A stretch of 64,000 nt of DNA from assembly GCF_020447315.1 (NCBI RefSeq), contig NZ_JAJADQ010000016.1, forward strand, positions 22,573 to 86,572, given 5' to 3'. This stretch comes from Hymenobacter nitidus (GTDB lineage Bacteria > Bacteroidota > Bacteroidia > Cytophagales > Hymenobacteraceae). Position 1 is the stretch's first letter; every line of letters begins with the position of its first letter. Below are positions 43,464 through 51,832 of the stretch, piece by piece. The position numbers and the translations under genes were made by a program. The notes under the pieces were generated by a model. That model saw nothing but the letters and a program-made list of their open reading frames with translations, did no database searches and was not told the DNA's origin.

Positions 43464-45719
43464 CTAATCGACCTCATTTTTTGTGCCTCCTGCTAAGGTG
43501 TTTACATGCAGGGCCAGGGTTTCTCTTACCTGCTGGCTGACCCGCCGGTAATTCTCCTGCACTACCGTCGACAACGCGGCGGCGCTGTCCTCCTCGTCGG
43601 TGCCGAACGTGGCCACGGGGTGCAGCGGAAACCGCTCCTGGGTAGCATCGGTCCGGGAGATGACGCCCTGGAAAAAGGTGCGCTCGGTTTCGACGGTCTG
43701 GCCGATAAATTCCCCCTGCTGCAGGCTAATGGCGTCCTGCACCCGCACCAAGCTGCGCTCCTGGTAGCTGGTGCTCAGATTGGAGCTGTGGCTGCCGTGG
43801 CTGCCGGCCCCACCCTGGCTCTTGCCGGTACTGGTACTGTGCATCTGCTTGTCCTCCCGGCCCACGAGCTCGGAGATGAACTTGGCCGTGTCGAGCGAGT
43901 TGACCTTACCAAAAAACTGGTTGTTGAGGTTGGAGACCATAACCTTCATCTTTTCAGGCCCATAGGCATCAGTCATTTGAGCCAGATCCTGGGTCATGTA
44001 GATGGTGGCCACCTTGTTGCTGCGGGCCGTGGCCGGCAGCAGCTCCAGGCCCGGCACGTAGACGGTGGCAGCCTCGTCCAGGAAGACGTAGCTGCGGTGC
44101 TTGTGCTGCTGGTTCATGAGCTTGATGGCCACCGTAATGATGCAGCTGACCACGGGCGAGAAGGTTTCCTTGAGTGTAGGGTCGTTGCCGATGCACAGCA
44201 ACGCCGGCTGCTTGGGGTCGTTCAGATTAAGCGAGAACCCCTCCCCTTTCGTCTCGTCGGGCGTGAGCACCCACACGATTTCCGGAGAGTTTATGCGGTT
44301 CAGAATCACCTGCAGCGTGCCCACCACGGCGGCTACCTGCTTTTCGGCCCGCTGCTCGACGGCCGTCACGATGCTGCGCACCATGCCGGCGCACTCGGGG
44401 TCGGTTTCCAGCATCGAAAGCACGTGCTTGAAATCCTTGTGCACGGCCGTGGCCACCACGTGGGGAATGGTGCAGTAGCGCGGGAAGTGCTTTTTGTAAA
44501 ACCAGATGATGCCCGTCAGGTAGGCCACGGCGCTGATGTCGAAGAACTCCATCTTGCGGATGCTGGCCGGGTTGAGGTTGTTAATGATGGCCCGGGAGTA
44601 TTCTTCGGCAAAGGCCACCACGGGCATGTCCTCGGCCCGCAGCGGGTTTACCCGCTCGCTGCGGGTCAGATCGCGAAAGTTGATGACGTGCAGCACTACC
44701 GCCGGCTCGGGCTCCCCATTGGGCATCAGCCGCGGCGGATCCTGCCGGCGTCCGGCCAGCTCCAGCGCCTTCTGGGCCACTTCAGCCAGCACCGGAAACT
44801 TAAAGTCGTAGATGAGCCCGGCAAAGTTCTTGGCCGCCAGCTGCTCGATGACCGGCTCCCCAATGGAGTAAGTCTTGCCCGCTCCGGCCCCACCGAGCAC
44901 CAGCACGCCGCGGTACGGGTTGGGTACGTTCACCCAACCGCCCCCTTCCGTGGGCAGATTGAACCCATCCGGCGTCTCCACCTTCTTCCGTTCCACGCTC
45001 AGCCCGAACTCCGGGCTCTTCGTCATGGCCCGCAGCAGCCCCACCACAAAGCCGCAGGCCAGCGTCACCGTCGCCGCACCGGGGTACGCCACCCGGAGAA
45101 AATCCGGGCCGTAGGTGGCCATCGTTAGCAGCACGTAGGCACCGAGCAGAAACAGCCCCGCGCAGCTGGCTGTCACGATGCGCACGGCCTCAGACCGCAA
45201 AGGCTTGCGCCGGGCCTGGCCGGGCTTGCGCTGGGGCGCTGCCTGCCCGAATACCAGTCCGATGGCAACGAGCAGCAACAATCCCCGCAGATAGATGCCG
45301 GCCGCGTCATAGAACCGGCCGGCCTTGACCAGCAGCCTGGCTTTAAACCCCGCCCCGGCGCTGCCTACGCTTACCGCAGCTGCCCCTCCCCTGCTGTCCA
45401 GCTGGTCGCCGGCCCGGCCGGTGGCCGTGACCAGCCCCGCGGCCGGCTTACCCACTACCGGGGTGGTCTGCCGCTGCAGCCGCTGGCGCCGGGCTTCGGC
45501 GCGCTGTTGGTTGATGACAACCATTCGCGCTGCCAGCCGCTGCGCGGGCGTCAGCACAGGAGTCTCGTGCTGCTGGCGCTGCCTGGCGCGGGCGGCCGCC
45601 AACTCGGCCGGGTGCTGCAGCATGTACCATTCGCCGGCCAGCAGGCTCAGCAGCAGCAGCCCCAGCAGCAGGAAAATGTTTTGCGTATTGGCCGCGGGCC
45701 GGGGTGGTTGACTGTTCAT
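43464..45719 (-). CDS. traG: Type IV coupling protein TraG/VirD4
   Basis: A 751-residue protein with four membrane segments in the first 240 residues (for example IFLLLGLLLLSLLAGEW and ATVTLACGFVVGLLRA), then a cytoplasmic ATPase domain. Walker A is VLVLGGAGAGKTYSIGEP near 285 and Walker B is SYVFLDEAATVYVPG near 555; TIYMTQDLAQM follows. It links the relaxase-DNA complex to the mating channel during conjugation. The C-terminal 120 residues are Ser-rich and unassigned. It lies 36 bp after the relaxase gene. No other mating-pair genes are in the window, so the plasmid is mobilizable, or its transfer apparatus lies outside. Confidence 0.9.
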   Translation of the reverse strand: MNSQPPRPAANTQNIFLLLGLLLLSLLAGEWYMLQHPAELAAARARQRQQHETPVLTPAQRLAARMVVINQQRAEARRQRLQRQTTPVVGKPAAGLVTATGRAGDQLDSRGGAAAVSVGSAGAGFKARLLVKAGRFYDAAGIYLRGLLLLVAIGLVFGQAAPQRKPGQARRKPLRSEAVRIVTASCAGLFLLGAYVLLTMATYGPDFLRVAYPGAATVTLACGFVVGLLRAMTKSPEFGLSVERKKVETPDGFNLPTEGGGWVNVPNPYRGVLVLGGAGAGKTYSIGEPVIEQLAAKNFAGLIYDFKFPVLAEVAQKALELAGRRQDPPRLMPNGEPEPAVVLHVINFRDLTRSERVNPLRAEDMPVVAFAEEYSRAIINNLNPASIRKMEFFDISAVAYLTGIIWFYKKHFPRYCTIPHVVATAVHKDFKHVLSMLETDPECAGMVRSIVTAVEQRAEKQVAAVVGTLQVILNRINSPEIVWVLTPDETKGEGFSLNLNDPKQPALLCIGNDPTLKETFSPVVSCIITVAIKLMNQQHKHRSYVFLDEAATVYVPGLELLPATARSNKVATIYMTQDLAQMTDAYGPEKMKVMVSNLNNQFFGKVNSLDTAKFISELVGREDKQMHSTSTGKSQGGAGSHGSHSSNLSTSYQERSLVRVQDAISLQQGEFIGQTVETERTFFQGVISRTDATQERFPLHPVATFGTDEEDSAAALSTVVQENYRRVSQQVRETLALHVNTLAGGTKNEVD

Positions 45720-45755
45720 CCGAAGGTAAAAAGGTGGGTAGTGAATGGGCCGGGC

Positions 45756-46787
45756 TTACATCTCGATGTCCAGCTCCGCACTGCGGCGCCCCGGCTTTTC
45801 TGCCACGTGCTCGGTGCGCTCGTCCTGGCCTGTCGGCGTGCTTCGCACCAGGCGCTGCACCGCGTGCAGGGCCGTGGCCGCCTGGCGCTGCGGCGTGAAA
45901 GCCCGCTCCCGGCCGGTCATCAGCAGCTGCACGGCATTGTCAATGGGGCGGCCGTCCCGGGCCCGCTCCTCCACGCGGCTGAGCATCCGGTAAAAGGTCT
46001 TGTCAAACTGCCGGGCGACGGCAATGCCCTGGACCTGCTCAGCCGCCAGCCGCTGCTCCGGGGGTACCAACAGGTTGATGCGCGCCACTCGCCCGGTAAT
46101 CTTGTCCAGCCGGCCGGCATCGTGTGTGGTGTCTCTTTCTCTTGCTTTGGGCCGTAGCTTTTCATGGGCCTGGGCGACGTAGTCAAACTGCCGCTCAAAC
46201 TGCCGGCCCGCGGCCTCCTGCCAGCGCATCAGATCAAACCGCTGCCGGCGCCCGCCGGGGTTCAGGGTAAGCTGCTGCTCCGCGTCGCGGGCGCTGACGA
46301 TGACGTGTACGTGGGCCTGCAGCCCCGCCCGCTTCTCACCAACTTTAGCGGTGCCGGCGACTACCTCGGGGTCGGTGCCCCGGTGGGTGCGGTCCTGGTG
46401 CAGGATGGCACCCCACTTGAGATCCTCGGGGCCCAGCTGCCGGCCGCCGGGCAGGGCGAAGTTCTGCGCGTATTGACGCATCACCTCCCGGGTATATGCC
46501 CGAAGCATGTCCGGGTCGCTGCCGATGTGAGCCAGCTCCTGCTCACTCGGGCTCAGCACCAGGGAGTAGAATTTAGCTTCCGTCGCCCGCAGGCCTTTCA
46601 CGTTGGTGTCGATGGTGTGCAGCAGCTGCCCGGTACTAATCTCGTCGTATACCGCGGTGAAAAAGGCCGCTTCCCGCCCCTCCCCTACTGCCTCGTGCTG
46701 CAGGTAATTGAGCGTTTGCGCGCAGCTGCCGGTATTGGTATAGGCCGCTTTGCCGTGGGTCTTGGGATTGATTAACTTGGCGTACAT
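45756..46787 (-). CDS. Relaxase, DUF5712-like (MobB type)
   Basis: A 343-residue protein. It begins with YAKLINPKTHGKAAYTNTGS and has the metal-binding HxH in AHVHVIVSARD near residue 180, after WGAILHQDRTHRG, which carries further His. This is the pattern of Bacteroidota MOB proteins now described as DUF5712-containing relaxases. It nicks one strand at oriT and stays bound to it. The C-terminal third is helical. It is the middle gene of a BfmA-relaxase-TraG operon. Confidence 0.85.
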   Translation of the reverse strand: MYAKLINPKTHGKAAYTNTGSCAQTLNYLQHEAVGEGREAAFFTAVYDEISTGQLLHTIDTNVKGLRATEAKFYSLVLSPSEQELAHIGSDPDMLRAYTREVMRQYAQNFALPGGRQLGPEDLKWGAILHQDRTHRGTDPEVVAGTAKVGEKRAGLQAHVHVIVSARDAEQQLTLNPGGRRQRFDLMRWQEAAGRQFERQFDYVAQAHEKLRPKARERDTTHDAGRLDKITGRVARINLLVPPEQRLAAEQVQGIAVARQFDKTFYRMLSRVEERARDGRPIDNAVQLLMTGRERAFTPQRQAATALHAVQRLVRSTPTGQDERTEHVAEKPGRRSAELDIEM

Positions 46788-46837
46788 CCGGGAGTATAAG
46801 GGTATTTTTTCGCCTATATCGTGGGGGCTTTTCCCAC

Positions 46838-47353
46838 CTATTGCTCCTGCCCTGCTGCCGTTTCGGCCGGCTTGCTGCGCTGACCGGGGCCCTCTTTTCG
46901 AGCCGCCTCCAGGGCTTCTCGCACCTGTTTTTCCACGGCATCCTCGTTACGCTGCCGCAGCAGCTGCAGGGCTTGCTGCTGCCGTTGCAGCTGCGCCTCG
47001 CTGAGCGTTTCCAGCTGCGCATTGAGGTTGCCCACCAGGATTTCATTTAGCCGTAGCACCCGCTCCAGTGTGATGCGGGTACGTAGCATCTCCTCCAGCA
47101 TGGCCGTGAGCAGCGTACGCTCCTGCTCCTGCATAAACCCGAATACCCGGTCACCGAGCTTCTTTATTTGCTGCATGATGAGCTGCCCCTCGCGGGCTTC
47201 GGTCTCACGCGGGTCCAGGCCCCGGGTAGCAAAGTATTCCACCGCCGCGCTGGCGTACACGTTCAGGCTGGCGCCGACTTCCGTAGCAGCCGCTTCGGCT
47301 TTCCGGTGGGCATTGTTGTCCAGGGTGACCCGCTTGCGTAGCTCCGTGCTCAT
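46838..47353 (-). CDS. BfmA/BtgA-like mobilization protein
   Basis: A 171-residue, mostly helical protein starting MSTELRKRVTLDNNAHRKAE with the ribbon-helix-helix-like DNA-binding part at the N-terminus (LNVYASAAVEYF), followed by a long coiled-coil region (about 55-150) rich in Gln, Leu and Glu. BfmA/BtgA proteins bind oriT and help the relaxase. It is the first gene of the transfer operon, so oriT probably lies in the following 150-400 bp. Confidence 0.8.
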   Translation of the reverse strand: MSTELRKRVTLDNNAHRKAEAAATEVGASLNVYASAAVEYFATRGLDPRETEAREGQLIMQQIKKLGDRVFGFMQEQERTLLTAMLEEMLRTRITLERVLRLNEILVGNLNAQLETLSEAQLQRQQQALQLLRQRNEDAVEKQVREALEAARKEGPGQRSKPAETAAGQEQ

Positions 47354-47746
47354 CGTGTTGTTTCCATTTTTCAGCCTTGTGGACCATCTTTACTGCTTTA
47401 AATCAGCTACTTACCTTGCCATGGCCCAAAAATCAGCTCTGCTGGTTCATAAACCACTCAAGACTAGGCCGTTAGCCACAGTATTGGGTTGTTCTTCTTG
47501 CTAAGACTATTCTACAGTTAGCAAAAAGTTAGTAACAAGCTAGTACGCAGGTTTGCATCGCCGTGTTAGCCGCTGGTGCTTTTTTCCCTACCGCCCTGTT
47601 TTATCGTGCTCTGTGTTTAGCAGATTGACCGTTGCTTGTGGCTTCGGCAATCGGCGACGAGGACTGACTTGGCGCTGGCTCAGGGTCTCCAAATTGCTTT
47701 TTAGAGCCAAGCCGTGAGTTCTCAATTCCGCACCTTCTCCCTGTAG
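47354..47746. other. Spacer between transfer and partition loci, possible oriT
   Basis: 393 bp with the 11-bp repeat group listed separately (47516-47548). The transfer operon promoter and, by analogy with other Bacteroidota mobilizable plasmids, oriT are expected here next to the BfmA-like gene. I could not identify a nick site with confidence. On the right the 8-bp periodic array starts. Confidence 0.4.
47516..47548 (+). repeat. Three tandem 11-bp repeats (AGTTAGTAAMA type)
   Basis: Three 11-mers stand in a row: AGTTAGCAAAA, AGTTAGTAACA and AGCTAGTACGC. The same core AGTTAGTA with 11-bp spacing occurs again at 49821-49856, left of the replication origin. An 11-bp spacing places the copies on the same face of the helix, as expected for protein-binding sites. 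The binding protein is unknown. Confidence 0.6.
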
Positions 47747-48172
47747 TTCTGCAATCCTGTATTTCTGTTGCTATTGGCAAACTGAACCTACCAGCAGTAC
47801 AGCGGCGGCAGATCGGGATTCTGCTTTTCTGTTGTTCTGTATTTCTGCAATTCCACGGCCATGAACAGCAATCAGGTAAAGGCGGCATTTTCTGCTTTTA
47901 TGCAATTCTGTTTTTCTGCATTTATGTTGTCAGTAGCAACAATATCTTTTAGAAGGGTTTACAGATTTGTTATTCTGCAGCCTCACAGTTTTGCAGAACA
48001 GTATTTCTGTTAATCTGTAGCAATGTTTTTCTGACATTCTGCATTTCTATTTTTCTGTTGTTTTGTATTTATGTTTAAAAACTGACTTGTAGAAGTGTTT
48101 ATCTGTTCTTTTACATAACAACATTTCTGCTTTTCAGCAAAAGCGTGGTTCTGTGTTTCTGCTTTTCTATTA
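47747..48172 (+). repeat. 8-bp periodic TTCTGnnn array, candidate partition site
   Basis: Units of TTCTG followed by three variable bases repeat with an exact 8-bp step: at 47747, 47755 (TCCTG), 47763; at 47819, 47827, 47835, 47843; at 47890, 47898 (TTATG), 47906, 47914, 47922; and from 47973 through 48005, 48029, 48037, 48053, 48069 (TTATG), 48125, 48149, 48157 and 48165, all of which keep the same register over about 190 bp. Two phase shifts separate the blocks. The array ends about 70 bp before parA. Contiguous 7-10 bp repeats bound by ribbon-helix-helix partition proteins are a known centromere type, so this is probably the plasmid's partition site. Confidence 0.7.
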
Positions 48173-48240
48173 CATTTGACTCGTCGTCCCGCTGGTCGTC
48201 GCGACCGGCCTCTACTCCCGACCTCAACCCCGCACCAACT

Positions 48241-49008
48241 ATGTCCAAGGTTATCAGCTTTGCCACCCAGAAGGGGGGCTCCGGTAAATCCACCCTCGCC
48301 CTCGTGCTGGCCGCCCCGCTGGCCACCGAGTACGGCCTGCGCATCGCCGTGCTCGACTGCGACTATCAGCAGAGCATCGTCAAGACCCGCGAGCAGGTGG
48401 ACGCGGCCAACTTCGCCAAGCTGCGCGAAGCCAACCCCGACGCCCAGTATCCCTACGACGTGTACCCCTGGCAGCTGAGCCGGATCTTTGACTTCATTGA
48501 CAACCCCGAGCACAACTACGACCTGATCATCATCGACGTGCCGGGCCGCGCCGACGGCGACGACGTATTCAACGCCCTGACGGCCTGCGACGCGGTGATT
48601 GTGCCTCTGGTGTCGGATTACTTGGACCGTGCCTCCACGGCCGAGTTCATGACCATCTTGGAAGCAATTAAGAAAGCCGCTGACGACGCCCAGATTGATT
48701 TTCAGTACTACGGCCTGCCGACCAAGCGCGTGGCGGGGCAGCGGGAGGAAAAGGAAATGGACGACTACATCGACGGGCTGGGCCTCTCGCGGTTCAACTC
48801 CTACCTGGGCCACCGCAAGGCCTACACCCGGGCCTCCACGCTCTACAGCCTGCTCAACCCGGCCTGGTCGCGCTACGCCGGCGGCTCCAAGGACACGAAT
48901 GAGGAGATCCGCCGCGTGTGCGAGGAGCTCATCGAGCGCCTGGGCCTGCCTGATCGCCGCGCTACGGCCGCCACTTCTGTTTCCACCGCTTCAACCTCCG
49001 CTAAGTAA
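48241..49008 (+). CDS. parA: ParA-type partition ATPase
   Basis: A 255-residue protein with the deviant Walker A FATQKGGSGKSTLALVLA at residues 6-23, the Walker A' segment IAVLDCDYQQS and Walker B LIIIDVPGRADGDD near 100. No N-terminal HTH is present, so it is the short (type Ib) ParA, which usually works with a small ribbon-helix-helix partner. The ATG at 48241 is chosen because the frame's upstream extension is Ser/Arg-rich shadow sequence. Stop and next start overlap (TAATG). The upstream 8-bp array is the likely centromere. Confidence 0.9.
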   Translation: MSKVISFATQKGGSGKSTLALVLAAPLATEYGLRIAVLDCDYQQSIVKTREQVDAANFAKLREANPDAQYPYDVYPWQLSRIFDFIDNPEHNYDLIIIDVPGRADGDDVFNALTACDAVIVPLVSDYLDRASTAEFMTILEAIKKAADDAQIDFQYYGLPTKRVAGQREEKEMDDYIDGLGLSRFNSYLGHRKAYTRASTLYSLLNPAWSRYAGGSKDTNEEIRRVCEELIERLGLPDRRATAATSVSTASTSAK

Positions 49009-49463
49009 TGGGCTTCGAGAAACCACAAATCACCCCGCGCCGCCGCATTGAAGTGCCCGAAGAAGCCCGCCAGCAGGCCCGGGCCGGGATGGGAGGGGAG
49101 GCCACCCGCACAGCCACCACGCCGCCCGCCCCGGTAGAGCCCATCGCGGCACCGGCGGCGGTAGCAGCTCCGGCCCCAGCGCCCGCTCCGGTGGAAGTAG
49201 CAGCGCCCGCGCCAGCTGCTCCCGTACGAGCCTCTACCCGGGGCCGGAAGCCCGCCGCGGCAGCAGCACCTGCTCCGGAGGCCGAAGTGCCGCTGCACAC
49301 GGTCCAAATCGCTAAATCCGTGGTACAGGAGATTAAGATGAGCCTGCTGCTGGCTACGCCGGGACCGGATACGCCCACCACCATCAAGAATTACCTGGAA
49401 GCCGCCCACCGGTACTACGACGCGCACCTGCGCAAAACCGGCAAGCTGCCGCCGGCCAAGTAG
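49008..49463 (+). CDS. Small partition partner (ParB-like), Pro/Ala linker
   Basis: A 151-residue protein in three parts: a basic start (KPQITPRRRIEVPEEARQQ), a long Ala/Pro-rich linker (about 35-100) and a C-terminal folded part VQIAKSVVQEIKMSLLLATP ending in IKNYLEAAHRYYDAHLRKTG. By position it is the DNA-binding partner of ParA; the C-terminal part could form the ribbon-helix-helix or its dimer. No ParB/Spo0J HTH is present. It overlaps parA by one base and is followed 30 bp later by a strong terminator, closing the par operon. Confidence 0.72.
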   Translation: MGFEKPQITPRRRIEVPEEARQQARAGMGGEATRTATTPPAPVEPIAAPAAVAAPAPAPAPVEVAAPAPAAPVRASTRGRKPAAAAAPAPEAEVPLHTVQIAKSVVQEIKMSLLLATPGPDTPTTIKNYLEAAHRYYDAHLRKTGKLPPAK

Positions 49464-49493
49464 GGGACTAGACTGGTAGGAAAAACCGCTTCA

Positions 49494-49525
49494 GCAAAGC
49501 CAGCCCCTTCGGGGGCTGGCTTTGC
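49494..49525 (+). terminator. Intrinsic terminator of the par operon
   Basis: Perfect 14-bp stem GCAAAGCCAGCCCC with the very stable TTCG tetraloop and the matching arm GGGGCTGGCTTTGC, followed by TTTT. It lies 30 bp after the partition partner's stop. Confidence 0.92.
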
Positions 49526-49759
49526 TTTTGGGCAGTGGGGGAGGGGAGGGGCTGACTGCCTAGTGGTTTAGGCTGCTGTCAGGCAACTACTCCATCTCTC
49601 ACATTTTATAAGCTTCGCTTCCAAACCGTGGCTGAAGCTAACCGTCCCACGGGTCACCCATGACAATGAAAATCCAATTATTCTTGCTTATGAGGCTCAA
49701 AACGGCGTTTAAGCAGAGCAAAAGCGTGGGTTTACTGTCGTTGCTGAGCTGGGGTTTCG

Positions 49760-49959
49760 CTTATAAAACGTGCGAGTTGGCTCTTAATAGGGGGAGATCC
49801 ACTTATAAAACGTGGTAATTAGTTATTAGTTAGAAGTTAGTATAAAGTTAGTAATACATAATGTGACGATCAAAAAGGTCGCTTTGACTTATAAAAAGTG
49901 GTGTAGGAGCGTGAGCAGCGATGGCTGCAGCAGTAGCTGTAGTAACTTATAAAACGTGG
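49760..49959 (+). repeat. Origin iterons, left group (direct)
   Basis: Four copies of ACTTATAAAACGTGG in the same orientation, at 49760-49772 (shorter core), 49801-49815, 49887-49901 (AAAAAGTGG variant) and 49945-49959. They are irregularly spaced and interrupted by the 11-bp repeats. They face an inverted group nearer the initiator gene. Iterons of this kind are bound by Rep_3 initiators to open the origin. Confidence 0.85.
49821..49856 (+). repeat. Second group of AGTTAGTA repeats
   Basis: AGTTATT, AGTTAGA, AGTTAGTATAA and AGTTAGTAATA follow each other; the last two are 11 bp apart, as at 47516-47548. They sit between the first two and last two direct iterons, inside the origin. Confidence 0.55.
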
Positions 49960-50190
49960 TTTTAAGTGGATATTATGCTGCGGCCGCTTAGAAAAGTGCA
50001 ATCACTGTGGACGCTAGCGCAACCCTCTTTTTTTGTTGTTTTCTTGTTTGTTTTGGCCCCAGCTTTGACCCACCACCCTAAAAGCTATTTCGGATGTGCA
50101 TCAACAACCTTTGTGAGTTTATTTGTTAATCCTTGTCTATTTGTAAGGCGCACAAGTGCCTGATAATCAATAGTATATAAAGGCATAAAA
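49960..50190. other. AT-rich centre of the origin
   Basis: About 230 bp between the two iteron groups. It contains long T-rich runs (for example near 50028-50052) that are easy to melt, and no gene. With direct iterons on the left and inverted ones on the right it is the natural candidate for the opening region; no DnaA box was identified with confidence. Confidence 0.5.
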
Positions 50191-50291
50191 CCACTTTTTA
50201 TAAGCGAAAAACCACTTTTTATACCTTTTATTACCACGTTTTATAAGTGAACTCTCACGTTTTATAAGTCTATGGACCACGTTTTATAAGT
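50191..50291 (-). repeat. Origin iterons, right group (inverted)
   Basis: Five copies of the iteron in opposite orientation (CCACGTTTTATAAGT): 50191-50205 (CTTTTT variant), 50212-50225 (degenerate), 50234-50248, 50255-50269 and 50277-50291. The last three are 21-22 bp apart, two helical turns. They lie directly before the rep promoter, so bound initiator would also repress its own gene. Confidence 0.85.
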
Positions 50292-50339
50292 GAAAAACCA
50301 CGCTCAACTACCACTGTGGTTTTTTATCTGCCGGACACT

Positions 50340-50347
50340 TACATTTG
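50340..50347 (+). promoter_or_regulatory. rep promoter -7 element (TACATTTG)
   Basis: Exact TAnnTTTG match 30 bp before the initiator start and about 50 bp after the last inverted iteron. No clear TTTG at -33, which may be supplied poorly by TGTGG near 50315. Confidence 0.55.
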
Positions 50348-50377
50348 CTTAATCCCCGCGTTCTTATGTCCTAGTTT

Positions 50378-51328
50378 ATGAAGCCTGAAGATACTGCCGT
50401 TGTACTTGTGGATCCTACTCCCGTTCCCGTCGTCCGCCAGCACAACGCCATTACCCAGGCCCGCTACGACTACACCGCCTGCCAGCTGGACATCTTTTTC
50501 TACCTGCTCTCCCGGCTACGCCGGGATGACACCCCGGACCAGGAGTACACTATCTACGTGAAGGACGTGGAGGCGCTGACCGGGCGGCAGTGGAACTACC
50601 AGCAGCTGCGCGAGGCGACGGCCGACATGGGCTCGCGCATGTTCGAGGTGGAGAATGAGCGCACCTACCAGCAGCTGTGGATGTTTCAGCGGGTGGAGTA
50701 CATCAAGGGCAAAGGCTGCCTGCAGATTCAGCTGGCGGCACCCATCCGGCCCTTCCTCTTCAACCTCAAGGAGAACTTTACCTCTTACCAGCTGCACTCG
50801 GCCTTGAAGCTGAGCAGCAAGTACGCCAAGCGCATCTACCAGCTGGTAAGCCAGTGGAAGGACAAAACCTCGACGCGCACGTACCCGTTGGACGAGTTCA
50901 AGCAGATGCTGCACCTAAAGGACCCCAAAGGCAAGGAACCGGAGCTGTTTCAGAACATCAGCCAGCTCAAGGCCCGGGTGCTCGACATCGCCGTGCGCCA
51001 GGTCAGCGAGCACACCGACCTCAAGATTGACTACGAGCTGGTCAAGAAGGGGCGGGCCTACGACGCGGTACGCTTCACCATTGCCCGCCAGCAGCCCCAG
51101 CAGCTGCCCATCCCGTTTGAGCAGCCGGCCGAGGACGCCCGCGCCAACGCAGCCCGGCAGAGCCTGGAAATGCTGGGCATCACCCAGCCTCAGCTGGTAG
51201 CCACCATCCTCGCCGACCCCAAGCACCTAGACCAGCTCTTTAAGTTTACCTACCAGCTGAAAACCGACAAGGTGAAAGCCACGAAGAACCCTGGGGGGCT
51301 GTTCCTGAAAATCTGCGGTCTGCGGTAA
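50378..51328 (+). CDS. Plasmid replication initiator, Rep_3/RepB family
   Basis: A 316-residue protein with two winged-helix parts: an N-terminal ITQARYDYTACQLDIFFYLLS and TGRQWNYQQLREATADM, then a second with LKLSSKYAKRIYQLVSQWK, RTYPLDEFKQML and ELVKKGRAYDAVRFTI. This is the normal length and order of Rep_3 initiators, which bind iterons and load the host helicase. The C-terminal 70 residues are more variable. It lies just right of the iterons that it should bind. It reads away from the par operon. Confidence 0.92.
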   Translation: MKPEDTAVVLVDPTPVPVVRQHNAITQARYDYTACQLDIFFYLLSRLRRDDTPDQEYTIYVKDVEALTGRQWNYQQLREATADMGSRMFEVENERTYQQLWMFQRVEYIKGKGCLQIQLAAPIRPFLFNLKENFTSYQLHSALKLSSKYAKRIYQLVSQWKDKTSTRTYPLDEFKQMLHLKDPKGKEPELFQNISQLKARVLDIAVRQVSEHTDLKIDYELVKKGRAYDAVRFTIARQQPQQLPIPFEQPAEDARANAARQSLEMLGITQPQLVATILADPKHLDQLFKFTYQLKTDKVKATKNPGGLFLKICGLR

Positions 51329-51372
51329 TATCACACACATTAGCAGCCTAAAGTAAGTGCGCAATAGAGTGA

Positions 51373-51412
51373 CCATAATGTGCGTTAATGCGCATTATAT
51401 TGTGCATTATGG
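51373..51412 (+). promoter_or_regulatory. Operator cluster over XRE start codon
   Basis: CCATAATG at 51373-51380, CATTAT at 51393-51398 and CATTATGG at 51405-51412 form overlapping inverted pairs, and the ATG at 51409 lies inside the last arm. The small HTH protein encoded here would probably repress itself by covering its own start. Confidence 0.55.
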
Positions 51413-51747
51413 CGAAAGAACCCGTAATTCTCTTACCTCCGCTGCAGCATTTGTTAGCCCAAACGGGGGAGAACATTCGGCTCGCCCGTCTGCGCCGCAA
51501 GCTTAGCGCGGCCCGTGTAGCGGAGCGGGCGGGTATTAGCCGCAACACACTGCGAACCATCGAGCAGGGGAGTTCGACAGTGAGTATGGGAGGCTACCTG
51601 CAGGTGTTGTTTGTGCTGGGACTGGAAAAGACTATTCTCCAGTTGGCCAACGATGATGTGCTGGGGCGCAAGCTGCAGGATGCTGGATTAGGCGTTCGGG
51701 CTCGAGCTACCAAACAGAACCCATCCGGAAATCACCAAGCTTATTAA
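51409..51747 (+). CDS. XRE-family HTH regulator
   Basis: About 112 residues beginning MAKEPVILLPPLQHLLAQTG. The HTH is NIRLARLRRKLSAARVAERA followed by GISRNTLRTIEQG, then a helical tail. An in-frame ATG at 51388 would add seven residues, but 51409 lies where the operator arm ends and gives the usual family start. Proteins of this shape are often the antitoxin or repressor of a two-gene toxin system with a HipA-like partner, yet no partner follows here; the next gene is another HTH gene. It may regulate rep or the KAP gene. Confidence 0.78.
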   Translation: MAKEPVILLPPLQHLLAQTGENIRLARLRRKLSAARVAERAGISRNTLRTIEQGSSTVSMGGYLQVLFVLGLEKTILQLANDDVLGRKLQDAGLGVRARATKQNPSGNHQAY

Positions 51748-51764
51748 CTAGATAATTGCAGCGA

Positions 51765-51829
51765 CCAAATTATACCCTTACAGGTATAATTTGGCAATGT
51801 TTACGTAATTTTATACCCGAACGGGTATA
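51765..51829 (+). promoter_or_regulatory. Two palindromic operators before the HipB-like gene
   Basis: First, CCAAATTATACC at 51765-51776 and its perfect inverse GGTATAATTTGG at 51783-51794, with a 6-bp centre. Second, TATACCCGAACGGGTATA at 51812-51829, ending 3 bp before the ATG. Both share TATACC, so one regulator probably binds both, cooperatively. Confidence 0.8.
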
Positions 51830-51832
51830 CTG

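Noticed and set aside
43506..45128. 540-codon frame antisense to traG, and similar long antisense frames at 4600-5631 and 22408-23400
   Set aside because: These mirror real genes in GC-rich DNA; they are rich in His, Gly, Arg and Leu without family motifs, whereas the opposite strand has clear motifs.
47747..48172. Repeat array considered as CRISPR
   Set aside because: The unit is 8 bp with three free bases and no unique spacers of 25 bp or more; no cas genes are in the window.
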